Shown piece by piece: positions 17,749 through 26,901 of a DNA stretch of 64,000 bases. Each line of letters begins with the position of its first letter. Position 1 is the first letter of the stretch. Made by a program: the position numbers and the translations under genes. Where the stretch lies: the NCBI RefSeq assembly GCF_900114745.1, contig NZ_FOUB01000007.1:53234-117233 (forward strand), read 5' to 3'. The notes under the pieces are model-generated. The model was given only the letters and a program-made list of their open reading frames with translations, did not search any database and was not told the DNA's origin. This DNA comes from Nitrosomonas communis (GTDB lineage: Bacteria > Pseudomonadota > Gammaproteobacteria > Burkholderiales > Nitrosomonadaceae).

Positions 17749-18449
17749 GCTGGCCCTCCGACGGTTGGGTGTGGCATCGGTGCCCGATAACCCGGCGCAA
17801 GCGTTGCGTTTGCCACGCTATACAAGGCCAACGTATCACAACAGAGTCGATACTCGTGGCCGCGCAGGCTGTGGTATGCCGAGCAGTTGACCCTCCATTT
17901 GCGCAGGATATAACCGGAAGTAACTGCACACAGATTCATCCGCAGCACTCCATCGCGCATCAAGTAGTCCATCTCTGTAATCCTAGATCTGAGCTGATCC
18001 TGGCAAATCACAAAAAGCTATTCCTGCAGATAATTTATTGTCGATGGGACACTTTTCCTCCAGCCTATTGAAAGTATCTCCAGCAACAAAGAAAACAGAT
18101 AAAACATGAAATTCATCATCTCCACATTTTTTAATATGATATTGTAATGCATGCAGAGCTCATAAATCAAAGAGTCAGAGAAAGACAGTTCTCTCTAAAA
18201 AAGCGCAACAAAGGGCTGTGACGAAGATGCTTTTGGATGGCTTTTGCTTTGGTAGGATTGGGCTTCTCAATTAAATTCATATACTTAATAATCCGGTCCA
18301 TCAACACAAAAAACCAACCCATCATGCGATTATTTTTTGTATCTACTGCGCGTTAAATCAGGTTAGGCACTATCTGGCGCTGAACTGAAGCAGATTTAAC
18401 ATTTTCACGACCGCATCTATTATGTTATCTATAGTTGAATCTGATGCAA
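17749..18449. other. Non-coding interval upstream of the operon and downstream of umuC
   Basis: About 700 bp with no gene I can support. The operon promoter should be in 17760-18000. An AT-rich part (18050-18450) follows. Short minus-strand frames here (17745-18011, for example) have unlike-protein composition. The stretch near 18190-18330 reads on the minus strand as MDRIIKYMNLIEKPNP and may be a gene fragment, but I do not recognise it. Confidence 0.4.
17754..17759 (-). promoter_or_regulatory. Ribosome binding site deciding a TTG start
   Basis: GGAGGG on the minus strand, 5 nt before the TTG start of the first operon gene. It is much stronger than the sites inside the operon, where genes rely on overlap coupling, so it marks the entry point for translation. 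Confidence 0.7.
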
Positions 18450-19763
18450 TCAGAAAGCATGTGCTATAGGCACATCACTCCATTTCGTCGTATAACAAGG
18501 TGACATGATCTTCCGCCGCATGCTCCAGGTTTTCTGGCTTCCTACATAAAATACCGAAACAGTATTACGTGCATACTTCTGGTTCAACTGATCCAGCACA
18601 CTCATCAGTCTTGCTGATTTCTCATCCACGCCATATTGCGTCAGCAATGAGCCCTGGTACAGTGTGGCGGAATCGATACCTGTCAGAATCACCCCTGCTT
18701 TCTTGTAAGCATAGCCTTTCCGGTAAATACGCTTGAGTCCAAATAGCGCTGCTCTGACCAACAAACGCGTATCACTGCTGGCATTGGGTAGGGGTACCGT
18801 AATACAGTTACTGTATTGCTTATCCTGCTCACGGAAGGGATTGGTTTGGATAAACACCTGGATGGCATGACAGATCGAGTTTTGACTGCGCAATTTTTCT
18901 GCCGCGCTGCTCATATAGCTCGCAACGGATTCGCTAAGTTCAGGCAAGCTATAAATGAGTTGACCAAATGAGCGTGAGGAAATGATCTGTTTCCGGGGTG
19001 CGGATACTTCTTCCAGTGCCAGACACGAAATACCCTGTAGCTCATAAACCAGGCGTTCCATTACCACGCCGAACCTGGCACGCAACCAGGCGGTTGAGGT
19101 ATCGCGTAACGCTTTCACGGTGTGAATACCTACTGCATGCAATTGCTGGCTGATTCTTCGCCCTACTCCCCATACCTCCCCCACTTCGATAACCGATAGC
19201 AGCGCATCCATTTGACTGGAAGGCATCGCGGCGAGATCACATACACCATTGAATTCTGGCCGCTTCTTGGCGATATGGTTGGCCAGTTTGGCCAATGTCT
19301 TGGTGGCACCAAAGCCCACACAGACCGGCAGGCTGGTCCACTGATGGATACGGCTACGTATCGCCTGACCCATGTCCGTAGCAGTTGGCCAGAGTTTGCC
19401 TAACTGCTGCAAACCCAGGAAACATTCATCGATGGAATAGACCTCGACACAAGGGCTAAAATCACGCAGGATGGTCATCACCCGATCAGACATATCGCCG
19501 TAAAGCGTATAGTTAGATGAGAGCGCAATGATGCCATGCTGTCTTACCAAATCCTTGAGCTGGAACCAGGGCGTACCCATTTTGACGCCGAGCGCCTTGA
19601 CTTCATTGGAACGAGCAACCGCACAGCCATCGTTATTGGAGAGTACTACGACCAGTCGATTGATCAGATGCGGATTAAAAGCCCGCTCGCAACTGACGTA
19701 AAAATTATTGACGTCTACCAGAGCGAATAGTTGTCTACTGACGAGAGTGATGTCAGTTGACAT
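18450..19763 (-). CDS. umuC: UmuC, catalytic subunit of DNA polymerase V (copy 1, complete)
   Basis: A full-length Y-family polymerase of 437 residues. The start ATG at 19763 (MSTDI) lies 2 nt after the umuD stop; the longer open frame to 19808 runs into umuD and is not used. Visible motifs are DVNNFYVSCE (17-26) with the metal-binding Asp, NNDGCAVARS, and SIDECFLGL with the second catalytic acidic pair. A helix-hairpin-helix region follows (VGRRISQQLHAVGI). The enzyme copies damaged DNA with low fidelity after activation by cleaved UmuD. A second, truncated copy is at 42231-42698. Confidence 0.93.
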   Translation of the reverse strand: MSTDITLVSRQLFALVDVNNFYVSCERAFNPHLINRLVVVLSNNDGCAVARSNEVKALGVKMGTPWFQLKDLVRQHGIIALSSNYTLYGDMSDRVMTILRDFSPCVEVYSIDECFLGLQQLGKLWPTATDMGQAIRSRIHQWTSLPVCVGFGATKTLAKLANHIAKKRPEFNGVCDLAAMPSSQMDALLSVIEVGEVWGVGRRISQQLHAVGIHTVKALRDTSTAWLRARFGVVMERLVYELQGISCLALEEVSAPRKQIISSRSFGQLIYSLPELSESVASYMSSAAEKLRSQNSICHAIQVFIQTNPFREQDKQYSNCITVPLPNASSDTRLLVRAALFGLKRIYRKGYAYKKAGVILTGIDSATLYQGSLLTQYGVDEKSARLMSVLDQLNQKYARNTVSVFYVGSQKTWSMRRKIMSPCYTTKWSDVPIAHAF

Positions 19764-19765
19764 GA

Positions 19766-20236
19766 TCACACGATAAAACGTGCTACTGTTCCCACTACCA
19801 CTCCCCACACCTGCAATTCCTCATTCTCGCGAAAACGGATGGGGGGATAAGCTGGATTCTCAGCGTGCAGTTCGATCACGCCATTGCAGGCATACAATCG
19901 CTTGACAGTATATTCATTGTTAATCACTGCCAATACAATATGCCCGTGTTTAGGTTCGACTGAGCGATCGACCACCAGCATATCGCCATCGTGGATATGG
20001 GCACCCGTCATGGAATTACCGATGACACGAAAGAAATAGGTCGCTGCTTTGTTACGTATCAGATAACTATTGAGATCCAGCTTTTTATCAATATAATCTT
20101 CTGCAGGAGATGAAAACCCAGCGGGAATTCGATACTGCAATAATGGCAGCATACAAACGGCAGGATCAATTTCGGCTCGCTGTAAGCAAGGGGGCGCAAA
20201 TGCGCTCGTAGGCTTAAAGGGAACGATGGTGGTCAT
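19766..20236 (-). CDS. umuD: UmuD, LexA-like self-cleaving subunit of DNA polymerase V (copy 1)
   Basis: A 156-residue S24-family protein. The cleavage site aligns at A39-G40 (PAGFSSPAEDY), the nucleophile is S75 in GNSM and the general base K112 in YTVKRLY; the 37-residue spacing between the last two equals that in E. coli UmuD. RecA-filament-stimulated self-cleavage makes UmuD', which joins UmuC. A strong ribosome binding site (AAGGAGG) precedes the ATG. It is divergent from the SRAP gene across a 74-bp region nearly identical to that of the second cassette (43172-43245). Confidence 0.93.
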   Translation of the reverse strand: MTTIVPFKPTSAFAPPCLQRAEIDPAVCMLPLLQYRIPAGFSSPAEDYIDKKLDLNSYLIRNKAATYFFRVIGNSMTGAHIHDGDMLVVDRSVEPKHGHIVLAVINNEYTVKRLYACNGVIELHAENPAYPPIRFRENEELQVWGVVVGTVARFIV

Positions 20237-20269
20237 GATGGGTCCTCCTTAATAGATGATGATGCCGAT

Positions 20270-20297
20270 AGTATAAAACACTCATTTGACTAACCAA
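20270..20297 (-). promoter_or_regulatory. Probable sigma-70 promoter of umuDC
   Basis: On the minus strand, TTGGTT (20292-20297) and TATACT (20270-20275) are separated by 16 nt, a good -35/-10 pair directed to umuD. The second cassette has the same pair, with only one change in the whole 74-bp divergent region. I see no CTG-N10-CAG LexA box in either copy. Confidence 0.5.
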
Positions 20298-20310
20298 AAT
20301 GTGAGGAGAT

Positions 20311-20985
20311 ATGTGCGGACGGTTTGCCCTGGCTTATCCTCGCTCCCAACTGATCGACTGGTACCACGCAGTGTCGATGCCGGAGATGGAGCCGCGCTAT
20401 AACATTGCACCCGCAACCGATATTCTGGTCATCCGGGACAGCGACAAAGGCCGACAAGGAGCGATGATGCGCTGGGGGCTGATTCCTCCTTGGGCCAAGG
20501 ACACCAGGAAGCTGCCCCTGCTGTTCAATGCTCGTGCCGAATCATTGGCAAGCAAACCCATGTTCAAACAAGCGTTTCGCAGACAACGCTGTCTCGTTCC
20601 TGCTTCCGGATTCTATGAATGGAAAAAGTCGGCAGAGGGAGCTGGCAAGCAACCATTCTATATTTCTGCCAAAGACGGCCCACTTTCCTTCGCAGGGCTA
20701 TGGGAAACCGCAACGATCGATGAAATAGTCATCCATAGCTGCACGATCATCACTACGGACAGTAGCAACTTGATGCGCCCAATTCATGATCGCATGCCAG
20801 TGATTCTTCCGCGCGAAGCATGGGATACCTGGTTAACCGCTTCACAGTTACCGGATGAGGTTCTTTTGTCATTACTGCAACCTTATTCTTCAGAACAAAT
20901 GCAGTTATGGCAAGTCTCTCCTGCTGTGGGGCGAGTAAGTCACGAGGGAGCGCAGCTGATTCAGCCGATCAACAATCCAGGATGA
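20311..20985 (+). CDS. SRAP-domain protein (YedK/HMCES family), copy 1
   Basis: A 224-residue SOS-response-associated peptidase-fold protein. It begins MCGRF, so Cys2 becomes the N-terminal nucleophile after Met removal. The other conserved residues are visible: N31 in RYNIAP, E76 in FNARAES and the His in [10 protein letters not shown]. These proteins form a stable thiazolidine cross-link with abasic sites in single-stranded DNA, shielding them during replication. The stop overlaps the recD2 start by 4 bp, and the umuDC genes diverge from it. A second copy (43246-43920) differs at only a few residues. Confidence 0.93.
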   Translation: MCGRFALAYPRSQLIDWYHAVSMPEMEPRYNIAPATDILVIRDSDKGRQGAMMRWGLIPPWAKDTRKLPLLFNARAESLASKPMFKQAFRRQRCLVPASGFYEWKKSAEGAGKQPFYISAKDGPLSFAGLWETATIDEIVIHSCTIITTDSSNLMRPIHDRMPVILPREAWDTWLTASQLPDEVLLSLLQPYSSEQMQLWQVSPAVGRVSHEGAQLIQPINNPG

Positions 20986-23180
20986 GCACTCCCTCGAATT
21001 CACCTCATAGTGCGGACAATCCTCTGGAAAAACTGCAGGGATCGGTCGAGCGCGTCACCTTTCATAGTGAATCCTCGGGTTTCTGTGTGTTGCGCGTCAA
21101 GGTTAAAGGTCAGAGAGAACTCATCACGGTGATTGGTTCAGCAGCTTCGGTCACAGCAGGTGAATACATCGAATGTGCAGGCTTCTGGGTCAATGACCGG
21201 CAGCACGGTCAGCAGTTTAAAACGATCTCGATAAGAATCGTGCCCCCGACTACCCTGGATGGGATAGAGAAATATCTGGGCTCCGGCATGATCAAAGGAA
21301 TTGGCCCGCATTTTGCCAGGAAATTAGTCAAAGCCTTTGGAGCGGAGGTGTTTGATGTGATCGAACTCACACCAGAGCGGCTGTTGACCTTACCTGGCAT
21401 CGGCAAGAAACGGTTAGAACGCGTCACCAGTGCCTGGGCTGAACAAAAAGTCATCCGTGAAATCATGGTATTCCTGCAATCGCATGGTGTAGGCACCTCA
21501 CGTTCGGTGCGTATCTACAAAACCTATGGTGAACAAGCCATCGAAAAAGTCAGAGAAAACCCCTATCGGTTGGCTCTGGATATTCACGGCATTGGCTTCA
21601 AAACAGCCGATACGCTCGCACAGAAGCTCGGAATTGCACCGGATTCCCTGATCCGGGCACAAGCCGGCGTGCGTCATGTATTGCAGGAATGGTCAAACGA
21701 AGGACATTGTGCCGCAGCACGCGATATGTTGCGCGATATGGCCGTGAAGCTCTTGGAAATACCTGCACCGGTGATCGAGGAAGGCATCACTGCCGAACTC
21801 GTGGAGGGCAATCTGACAGCGGAGACCATCGATCAGCACGAATTCATTTTTCTGACCCCGCTTTATCGAGCCGAAGTGGGATGCGCCAATCACCTGCTGC
21901 GCCTCAATCAAGGCCAGCCGCCCTGGGGGGCTATTGATGCCCAGAAGGCGATTCCCTGGGTCGAAGAACAGACGGGGCTGACTTTATCAGTATCACAACG
22001 CGCAGCCATCGAATTGATGCTGCAGCATAAAGTAACCGTGATCACGGGCGGCCCAGGGGTGGGCAAGACCACGCTGGTGAACAGCATCCTGAAGATCCTG
22101 AAAGCCAAACAAGTCCATATCGCCCTGTGTGCGCCTACCGGCAGAGCAGCCAAGCGGCTTGCTGAATCCACCGGACTGGAAGCCAAAACCGTGCACCGCT
22201 TACTGGAGTTTGATCCTGATATCTTTGCTTTCAAGCATAACGAAGAATTTCCGCTCGAACTCGATTGCCTGGTCATCGATGAATCCTCCATGATGGATGT
22301 GACGTTGATGAACCAGTTGTTAAAAGCCGTGCCCTCAAAGGCAGCCCTATTGATTGTGGGTGATGTGGATCAACTACCGTCCGTGGGGCCGGGCGCGGTA
22401 TTGGCGGACATTATCGACTCGGGAAGAATTGCCACCGTCAGGTTGACTGAAATCTTCCGGCAGGCGAGCACTTCAAAGATCATTACCAATTCGCACCGGA
22501 TCAACCAGGGGCTGTTACCGATCACCCATAATGCTCAGGATTTGAGTGATTTTTATTGCCTCTATGCTGAGACACCGGAGGAGATTTTTGCCAAATTGAT
22601 GCAAGTTGTTTTAGAGCGTATACCGCAACGCTTTGACCTGCATCCCGTCAATGACATACAAGTGCTGGCACCGATGAATCGAGGGGGGCTGGGCGCACGC
22701 TCACTCAACATTGAGCTGCAGCAGCGGCTGAATGGGGCAAGTGAACCCAAGGTTACTCGTTACGGTTCGGTTTATGCGCCAGGTGACAAAGTCATCCAGC
22801 AAGTCAACAACTATGATAAGGAAGTATTCAACGGCGATATTGGGGTGGTGCTTTCGGTAGACGTTGAAGAGAGCCTATTGCAAATCCAATTTGATGAGCG
22901 CATTGTTGATTACGAATTTAATGAGCTTGATGAAATCTCTTTGGCCTACGCGATCAGTATCCATAAAGCACAAGGCTCAGAATATCCTGCTGTGGTTATC
23001 CCCTTAGCGATGCAGCATTACATGCTTCTGGAGCGAAACCTGCTCTATACCGGGGTTACCCGTGGCAAGCAGCTGGTCGTCATCATTGCGCAACCCAAAG
23101 CATTAGCGATGGCGATTAAGACTCAACGTTCACAACGCAGGGTCACTAATCTAATTTCCCGTCTCTCAGCTAATGGCTAA
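20982..23180 (+). CDS. recD2: RecD2-type SF1B DNA helicase, copy 1
   Basis: A 732-residue helicase in the normal RecD2 size range. The ATG at 20982 overlaps the SRAP stop by 4 bp and is preferred to the longer frame from 20907. It has an N-terminal OB-like domain, helix-hairpin-helix repeats ([29 protein letters not shown]), Walker [10 protein letters not shown] (356-364), Walker [10 protein letters not shown] and a C-terminal motif [16 protein letters not shown]. RecD2 unwinds DNA 5'-3' and acts in mismatch and replication repair without RecBC. The genetic link to SRAP and Pol V suggests a damage-tolerance cassette. Confidence 0.92.
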   Translation: MSTPSNSPHSADNPLEKLQGSVERVTFHSESSGFCVLRVKVKGQRELITVIGSAASVTAGEYIECAGFWVNDRQHGQQFKTISIRIVPPTTLDGIEKYLGSGMIKGIGPHFARKLVKAFGAEVFDVIELTPERLLTLPGIGKKRLERVTSAWAEQKVIREIMVFLQSHGVGTSRSVRIYKTYGEQAIEKVRENPYRLALDIHGIGFKTADTLAQKLGIAPDSLIRAQAGVRHVLQEWSNEGHCAAARDMLRDMAVKLLEIPAPVIEEGITAELVEGNLTAETIDQHEFIFLTPLYRAEVGCANHLLRLNQGQPPWGAIDAQKAIPWVEEQTGLTLSVSQRAAIELMLQHKVTVITGGPGVGKTTLVNSILKILKAKQVHIALCAPTGRAAKRLAESTGLEAKTVHRLLEFDPDIFAFKHNEEFPLELDCLVIDESSMMDVTLMNQLLKAVPSKAALLIVGDVDQLPSVGPGAVLADIIDSGRIATVRLTEIFRQASTSKIITNSHRINQGLLPITHNAQDLSDFYCLYAETPEEIFAKLMQVVLERIPQRFDLHPVNDIQVLAPMNRGGLGARSLNIELQQRLNGASEPKVTRYGSVYAPGDKVIQQVNNYDKEVFNGDIGVVLSVDVEESLLQIQFDERIVDYEFNELDEISLAYAISIHKAQGSEYPAVVIPLAMQHYMLLERNLLYTGVTRGKQLVVIIAQPKALAMAIKTQRSQRRVTNLISRLSANG

Positions 23181-23240
23181 AATAGTCAATGGAATAATGA
23201 GGGCTTGTATCTGCACAAAATATTTGGAGAGGATGATCTA

Positions 23241-24098
23241 GGGTCTGTTGACGTTTTGAGGTAAATATTTCGTTAATAGAAGCAAACTCGTAATATTGAA
23301 AGATTTTCACACCACCAACAAAACGAGTTTGCGATGCCCCGACTGATGCTTAGTGATGAATTCTGGTCGAAGCTGGAGAAAATTCTGCTTCAAGAAGCGA
23401 TTTACAACAAGCGCAATTTGCGCATGACGGTAGAAGGTGTGCTATACCGAATGCGGGTGGGTTGTCCATGGCGGGACTTACCCGAGGTTTTTGGATGCTG
23501 GAACTCTATCTATAAGAGATTCAATGCTTGGTCATTCAGTAACAAGTGGAGTAGAGTTTTCAAGGCGCTGATTATTGATCCAGATTGGGAGTGGGAATTT
23601 ATTGATGGTAGTTACGTTAAAGCGCATCAGCATAGTGCGGGAGCGGTAGGTCAAGAGCCGCAGGCTATCGGAAAAAGCCGCGCTGGCAACACTACGAAAA
23701 TCCACCTTGCCGTTGATAGTTGTGGTTTGCCGGTTGAATTTGAAGTTACCGGTGGGAATGTGAATGATTGCTCTATAGCACCGAAGCTGATTGCCAAGTT
23801 ACCTGATGCGCAGGCAATTGTGGCGGATAAGGGCTATGACAGTGAGTACATACGTGAGCAAATAATAAAGAAGGGAGCCAGGGCTGTGATCCCAAGAAAG
23901 CACAATTCACTGAAAGGTAACAAAGATATGGATTGGGGTTTGTATAGATATCGGCATTTGGTGGAAAATGCCTTTGCCCGATTAAAGCAGTATCGAGCAG
24001 TAGCAACACGATACGACAAGCTGAAAAGAAATTACGAAAGTATGATAGCTATCGCGTGCGGATATCTGTGGCTACCTATGTGAAATGTCAACAGACCC
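23241..24098 (+). mobile_element. IS5-family insertion sequence, 858 bp, complete
   Basis: Terminal inverted repeats begin GGGTCTGTTGAC at both ends (left at 23241, right ending 24098) and differ at one of the first 16 bases. The flanks are TA on both sides, consistent with a 2-bp TA target duplication. One transposase gene fills the element. The insertion lies between recD2 and the secreted nuclease gene and separates the nuclease start codon from its original ribosome binding site. Confidence 0.88.
23334..24083 (+). CDS. IS5-family DDE transposase (249 residues, single frame)
   Basis: It has an N-terminal DUF4096-like domain (LRMTVEGVLYRMRVGCPWRDLPEVFG is its core pattern, at about 30-55). 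The DDE catalytic domain follows: first Asp in EFIDGSYVKAHQHS, second in IVADKGYDSEYI, and Glu in RHLVENAFARLKQYRA. Many relatives need a programmed frameshift between two frames; this copy is one intact frame and looks functional. The stop at 24083 is 18 bp before the GTG of the downstream nuclease gene. Confidence 0.9.
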   Translation: MPRLMLSDEFWSKLEKILLQEAIYNKRNLRMTVEGVLYRMRVGCPWRDLPEVFGCWNSIYKRFNAWSFSNKWSRVFKALIIDPDWEWEFIDGSYVKAHQHSAGAVGQEPQAIGKSRAGNTTKIHLAVDSCGLPVEFEVTGGNVNDCSIAPKLIAKLPDAQAIVADKGYDSEYIREQIIKKGARAVIPRKHNSLKGNKDMDWGLYRYRHLVENAFARLKQYRAVATRYDKLKRNYESMIAIACGYLWLPM

Positions 24099-24100
24099 TA

Positions 24101-24595
24101 GTGAACCTCATATATTTTAAGAAAATTTTATTCCTGGTATTACTCTACCTCGCGTTCTTGCCATTATTTGCGGCGGCCCAGGAGCATATTGGGCGGGTCG
24201 TAGGTGTATCAGATGGAGACACACTCACAATTCTGGATGACCGAAAACAGCAGATCAAAGTACGTCTCGCTGAGATCGATACGCCCGAATCAGCCCAGCC
24301 TTATGGAACGCGTGCAAAACAGGAATTATCTCATCTTGTTTTCGGCAAGACCGTATTGGTCAAAGTACAGGATATCGACCGCTATGGGCGTACGGTTGGA
24401 CGCGTCTATGCAGGCGACATTGATGTCAATGCAGAAATGGTCAGAATTGGTGCTGCCTGGGTATATCGGAAGTATGCTAGTGATCAGAAGCTCTACGCTT
24501 TGGAAAAACAAGCTAGGCAGAATGGCGCAGGGTTATGGAGTCTACCGGAAGCTCAGCAAGTTCCACCTTGGGAATGGCGAAAAACAAGAAGATAA
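24101..24595 (+). CDS. Secreted thermonuclease-like protein (SNase fold), start codon separated from its RBS by IS5
   Basis: The SNase core is clear: VVGVSDGDTLTILDD, VRLAEIDTPES with the active-site Arg and Glu, and YGRTVGRVY with the second Arg. It cuts DNA and RNA to mononucleotides with Ca2+. I place the start at GTG 24101, giving a signal peptide (two Lys, then LFLVLLYLAFLPLFAAAQ). Joining the bases left of the insertion (GGAGAGG at about 23227-23233) to this GTG reconstructs a good ribosome binding site 9 nt upstream. The IS inserted exactly between them. Expression now may depend on coupling to the transposase stop 18 bp upstream; the frame is open back to a GTG at 24056. Confidence 0.85.
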   Translation: MNLIYFKKILFLVLLYLAFLPLFAAAQEHIGRVVGVSDGDTLTILDDRKQQIKVRLAEIDTPESAQPYGTRAKQELSHLVFGKTVLVKVQDIDRYGRTVGRVYAGDIDVNAEMVRIGAAWVYRKYASDQKLYALEKQARQNGAGLWSLPEAQQVPPWEWRKTRR

Positions 24596-25210
24596 GGCAT
24601 GAAATCAGGTTGTTCCAGATTCGTTACTCTGAAGTCGGAGAAACCAAATACCTCGATAGCTTTATCCAACAGCCCGAGGATTCTCGCGGGGTCGGCGTCT
24701 TTGATGTCCCTGTGCAGGCGCAGGTACTCGTCGGATCGGATAATTTGGCGTGGAATTTGAGGCAATGGCTGCTACCCATTTTTAGCCCTTTTTCCCGTGG
24801 CTAAGGGTGCGAGCTATTGAACCTTCTAATATAAAGCAGAATCAGGTAAGCTACATTTTTTCTAGCCATTCATTTCTCAGAAGCCTTGTCTAAACCGCTT
24901 TTGTTGGATATTTTTTTAGGGACGACTAATTAGGAATAAGATGAGCAGTTTCCCGGGTTATCCGAACAAACCTAATTTTTACCAGGGCTAATGCTGTGGC
25001 TCAGATTGAGAAATAATGAGAAAAAATAAACAATGCATGTTAAGAACTGGAGTCTGGCGATGAATCAATTTGCTACTTTATTTGAGAGACGGATGTCGAT
25101 TCTGGGACTATCACAAAATTCTCAACTACACAAAATTCATGACAGCCCCTTAAAATTAAAAATGGAGGAAGCATTTACAAAATTTTGTTAGTTTCCTATT
25201 AGCTGAACAG
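24596..25210. other. Interval without an assigned gene
   Basis: About 610 bp. The first 200 bp can be read on the minus strand (24553-24765) as a protein-like 70-residue frame (IIRSDEYLRLHRDIKDADP, ILGLLDKAIEVFGF) with no good start, probably a fragment of a lost gene. The rest (24810-25210) is AT-rich and I see nothing in it. Confidence 0.4.
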
Positions 25211-26860
25211 TTAAGATATTTTGGGTTTTGCCAAAAATATATCTATGAGAGCATCGGCATATGACTGAAGTTGCTTGCATCTCTTGGATTTCTTGAGAAT
25301 TTTGGGCTTAGTTTTTTTATCTAAGGATTTACAATCCTCGCCATAAAGCTGTTTACCATCACTTTGAAATGCGCCGCTATCGTCACGACCGTAAACTTCG
25401 ACAGTTATCACCGGAGCACCATCTCGATTACCGGGATCCTTTTCTTTCTTTATAGAAACTGGTCCCCAATCTCCAAAAGAGAAGCCGTCCGGTGGGGCTG
25501 CTGAAGCAGCGTAACGAATTACCGGGGGGTTAACACCGCCAGAGGAAGATCCCTTTAAATGATTTCCAGGGACAAGCCCTTTATCTATCTTCTTGGCTAT
25601 CTCCAGAGCCAGACGGTCATCCTTTCTGCCCTCGGAGGTAAGAGCACTGATAGTGTCCTTTGCCACAGGCTGGAATCCCACAAGCTCTAATTTTTTAGCT
25701 ACTGCCTGTGCCTTAGCTAATGATTCGGTGTGACGTTTCTTTTCCTTGCGGAAACTTTTGGCAACCTCTTTAATCTCTGTTATTTCGGCCTCAGTTACAG
25801 GATACATTTTCCGAATGCCTAATTCTAGAGGAGCCCAGAACTCGTCCGTTGTACCGTCGCTCATAGTTAAATCGATCTTATTGCCATTAAGCGTGAGAGT
25901 TAAAAAGTTGTTCCCGGATGATAGCCTGATTGTCTCAGTCCCCGCAATTTTTTGCACTGCGGCTTGGCTTATCCAGTCAATCGCATAAGTTTTTTTAAGA
26001 AATTCGATGAGTCTCACGACTTCTCCGGGGTTGTCCGGGAGCATTTTCCACCAGAAATAATTTTTAGATAGCCATTCATACATTTGTTTTATTAATCCAA
26101 TAACAGGACTGGCTGGTTCCAAAGCAAAATTGAACTTGCAGTTGTCGGTTCCGAATATGAGTGGTTCATCATTAGAAGTCAGAGGCTCTAAGGGATTTCT
26201 CTGACCAACTCGTTTATCATATTCATACCTGGGATCAACAAAAATCCCAGGTGCATCAATGCCGTAATCTGGTTTATTGCCGAAACCGGGTTCCTCGCGA
26301 ACAAACATTGCGTGAATGCTTGCTATACGCTTCGGTTTGAGCTTCTCAACCAGTTCCAAAAGTGCCTTGGTTTCCGCTAAAAGGGGAACTTTCTCCGGCA
26401 GATCTTCATTATTGGCTCCTTTTTTTATCGGATTTCCGTCTGGATCGACTGGACCTGATTTCTGGCTCAAGTCGCTAAACGGCTGTCCCGGCGGAGGGAA
26501 TTGCCTATTGGGCGGGATAGAGTAGTAATTTTTGTCGCCCTTAAATTGCCAAGCGATCTCCCTACCGCCTCGGGATGTCTCACACTGCTTTTTAAGCTCT
26601 TCATTCTTCGACTTGGCTTTCTTATCGAGGCACTGCCGAGCGAGTCCGACTGATTTGGGGTAGACCTCCGGCACAATAACAGTAGTGAAATAAGGCTTCC
26701 AACCAGCCTTCCCTTTTTTCTTCTCATTTCCGGTCAGCTTTTGTAGCTTGACGAGTAGCCATCGTGCCACCTCAACACCTGAGAGTTCGGAGCCATGGAT
26801 TCCTGCAACTATGAGCGCAATATCCTGAACTTTGCCAGTAAACTTGTATGATTTGATCAT
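25211..26860 (-). CDS. M14-type zinc carboxypeptidase-like protein, 549 residues
   Basis: The N-terminal half has the zinc-site signature of M14 peptidases and aspartoacylases: H22-G-S-E25 in VAGIHGSELSG, and a third ligand His in IASIHAMFVRE near 185. A late VITVEVYGRD could carry the catalytic Glu. The middle and C-terminal parts are Lys-rich, with no signal peptide, and match nothing I know; they make the protein much longer than the normal 300-residue catalytic domain. It lies 41 bp downstream of the 911-residue gene and is probably co-transcribed. A substrate cannot be named; it may trim the C-terminus of its neighbour or of a cell-wall peptide. Confidence 0.6.
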   Translation of the reverse strand: MIKSYKFTGKVQDIALIVAGIHGSELSGVEVARWLLVKLQKLTGNEKKKGKAGWKPYFTTVIVPEVYPKSVGLARQCLDKKAKSKNEELKKQCETSRGGREIAWQFKGDKNYYSIPPNRQFPPPGQPFSDLSQKSGPVDPDGNPIKKGANNEDLPEKVPLLAETKALLELVEKLKPKRIASIHAMFVREEPGFGNKPDYGIDAPGIFVDPRYEYDKRVGQRNPLEPLTSNDEPLIFGTDNCKFNFALEPASPVIGLIKQMYEWLSKNYFWWKMLPDNPGEVVRLIEFLKKTYAIDWISQAAVQKIAGTETIRLSSGNNFLTLTLNGNKIDLTMSDGTTDEFWAPLELGIRKMYPVTEAEITEIKEVAKSFRKEKKRHTESLAKAQAVAKKLELVGFQPVAKDTISALTSEGRKDDRLALEIAKKIDKGLVPGNHLKGSSSGGVNPPVIRYAASAAPPDGFSFGDWGPVSIKKEKDPGNRDGAPVITVEVYGRDDSGAFQSDGKQLYGEDCKSLDKKTKPKILKKSKRCKQLQSYADALIDIFLAKPKIS

Positions 26861-26901
26861 CTTATCGTATGCCTGGCCTTGATAATAACGACGAAAACAC
26901 C

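Noticed and set aside
17745..18011. Minus-strand 88-codon frame upstream of the operon
   Set aside because: It overlaps the strong ribosome binding site and TTG start of the first operon gene and has non-protein-like composition.
19763..20310. LexA (SOS) box in front of umuDC
   Set aside because: I looked for CTG-N10-CAG in both cassette copies and found none with acceptable match.
24553..24765. Minus-strand 70-codon frame after the nuclease gene
   Set aside because: It overlaps the 3' end of the nuclease gene, and its upstream continuation hits a stop; probably a gene fragment of unknown origin.
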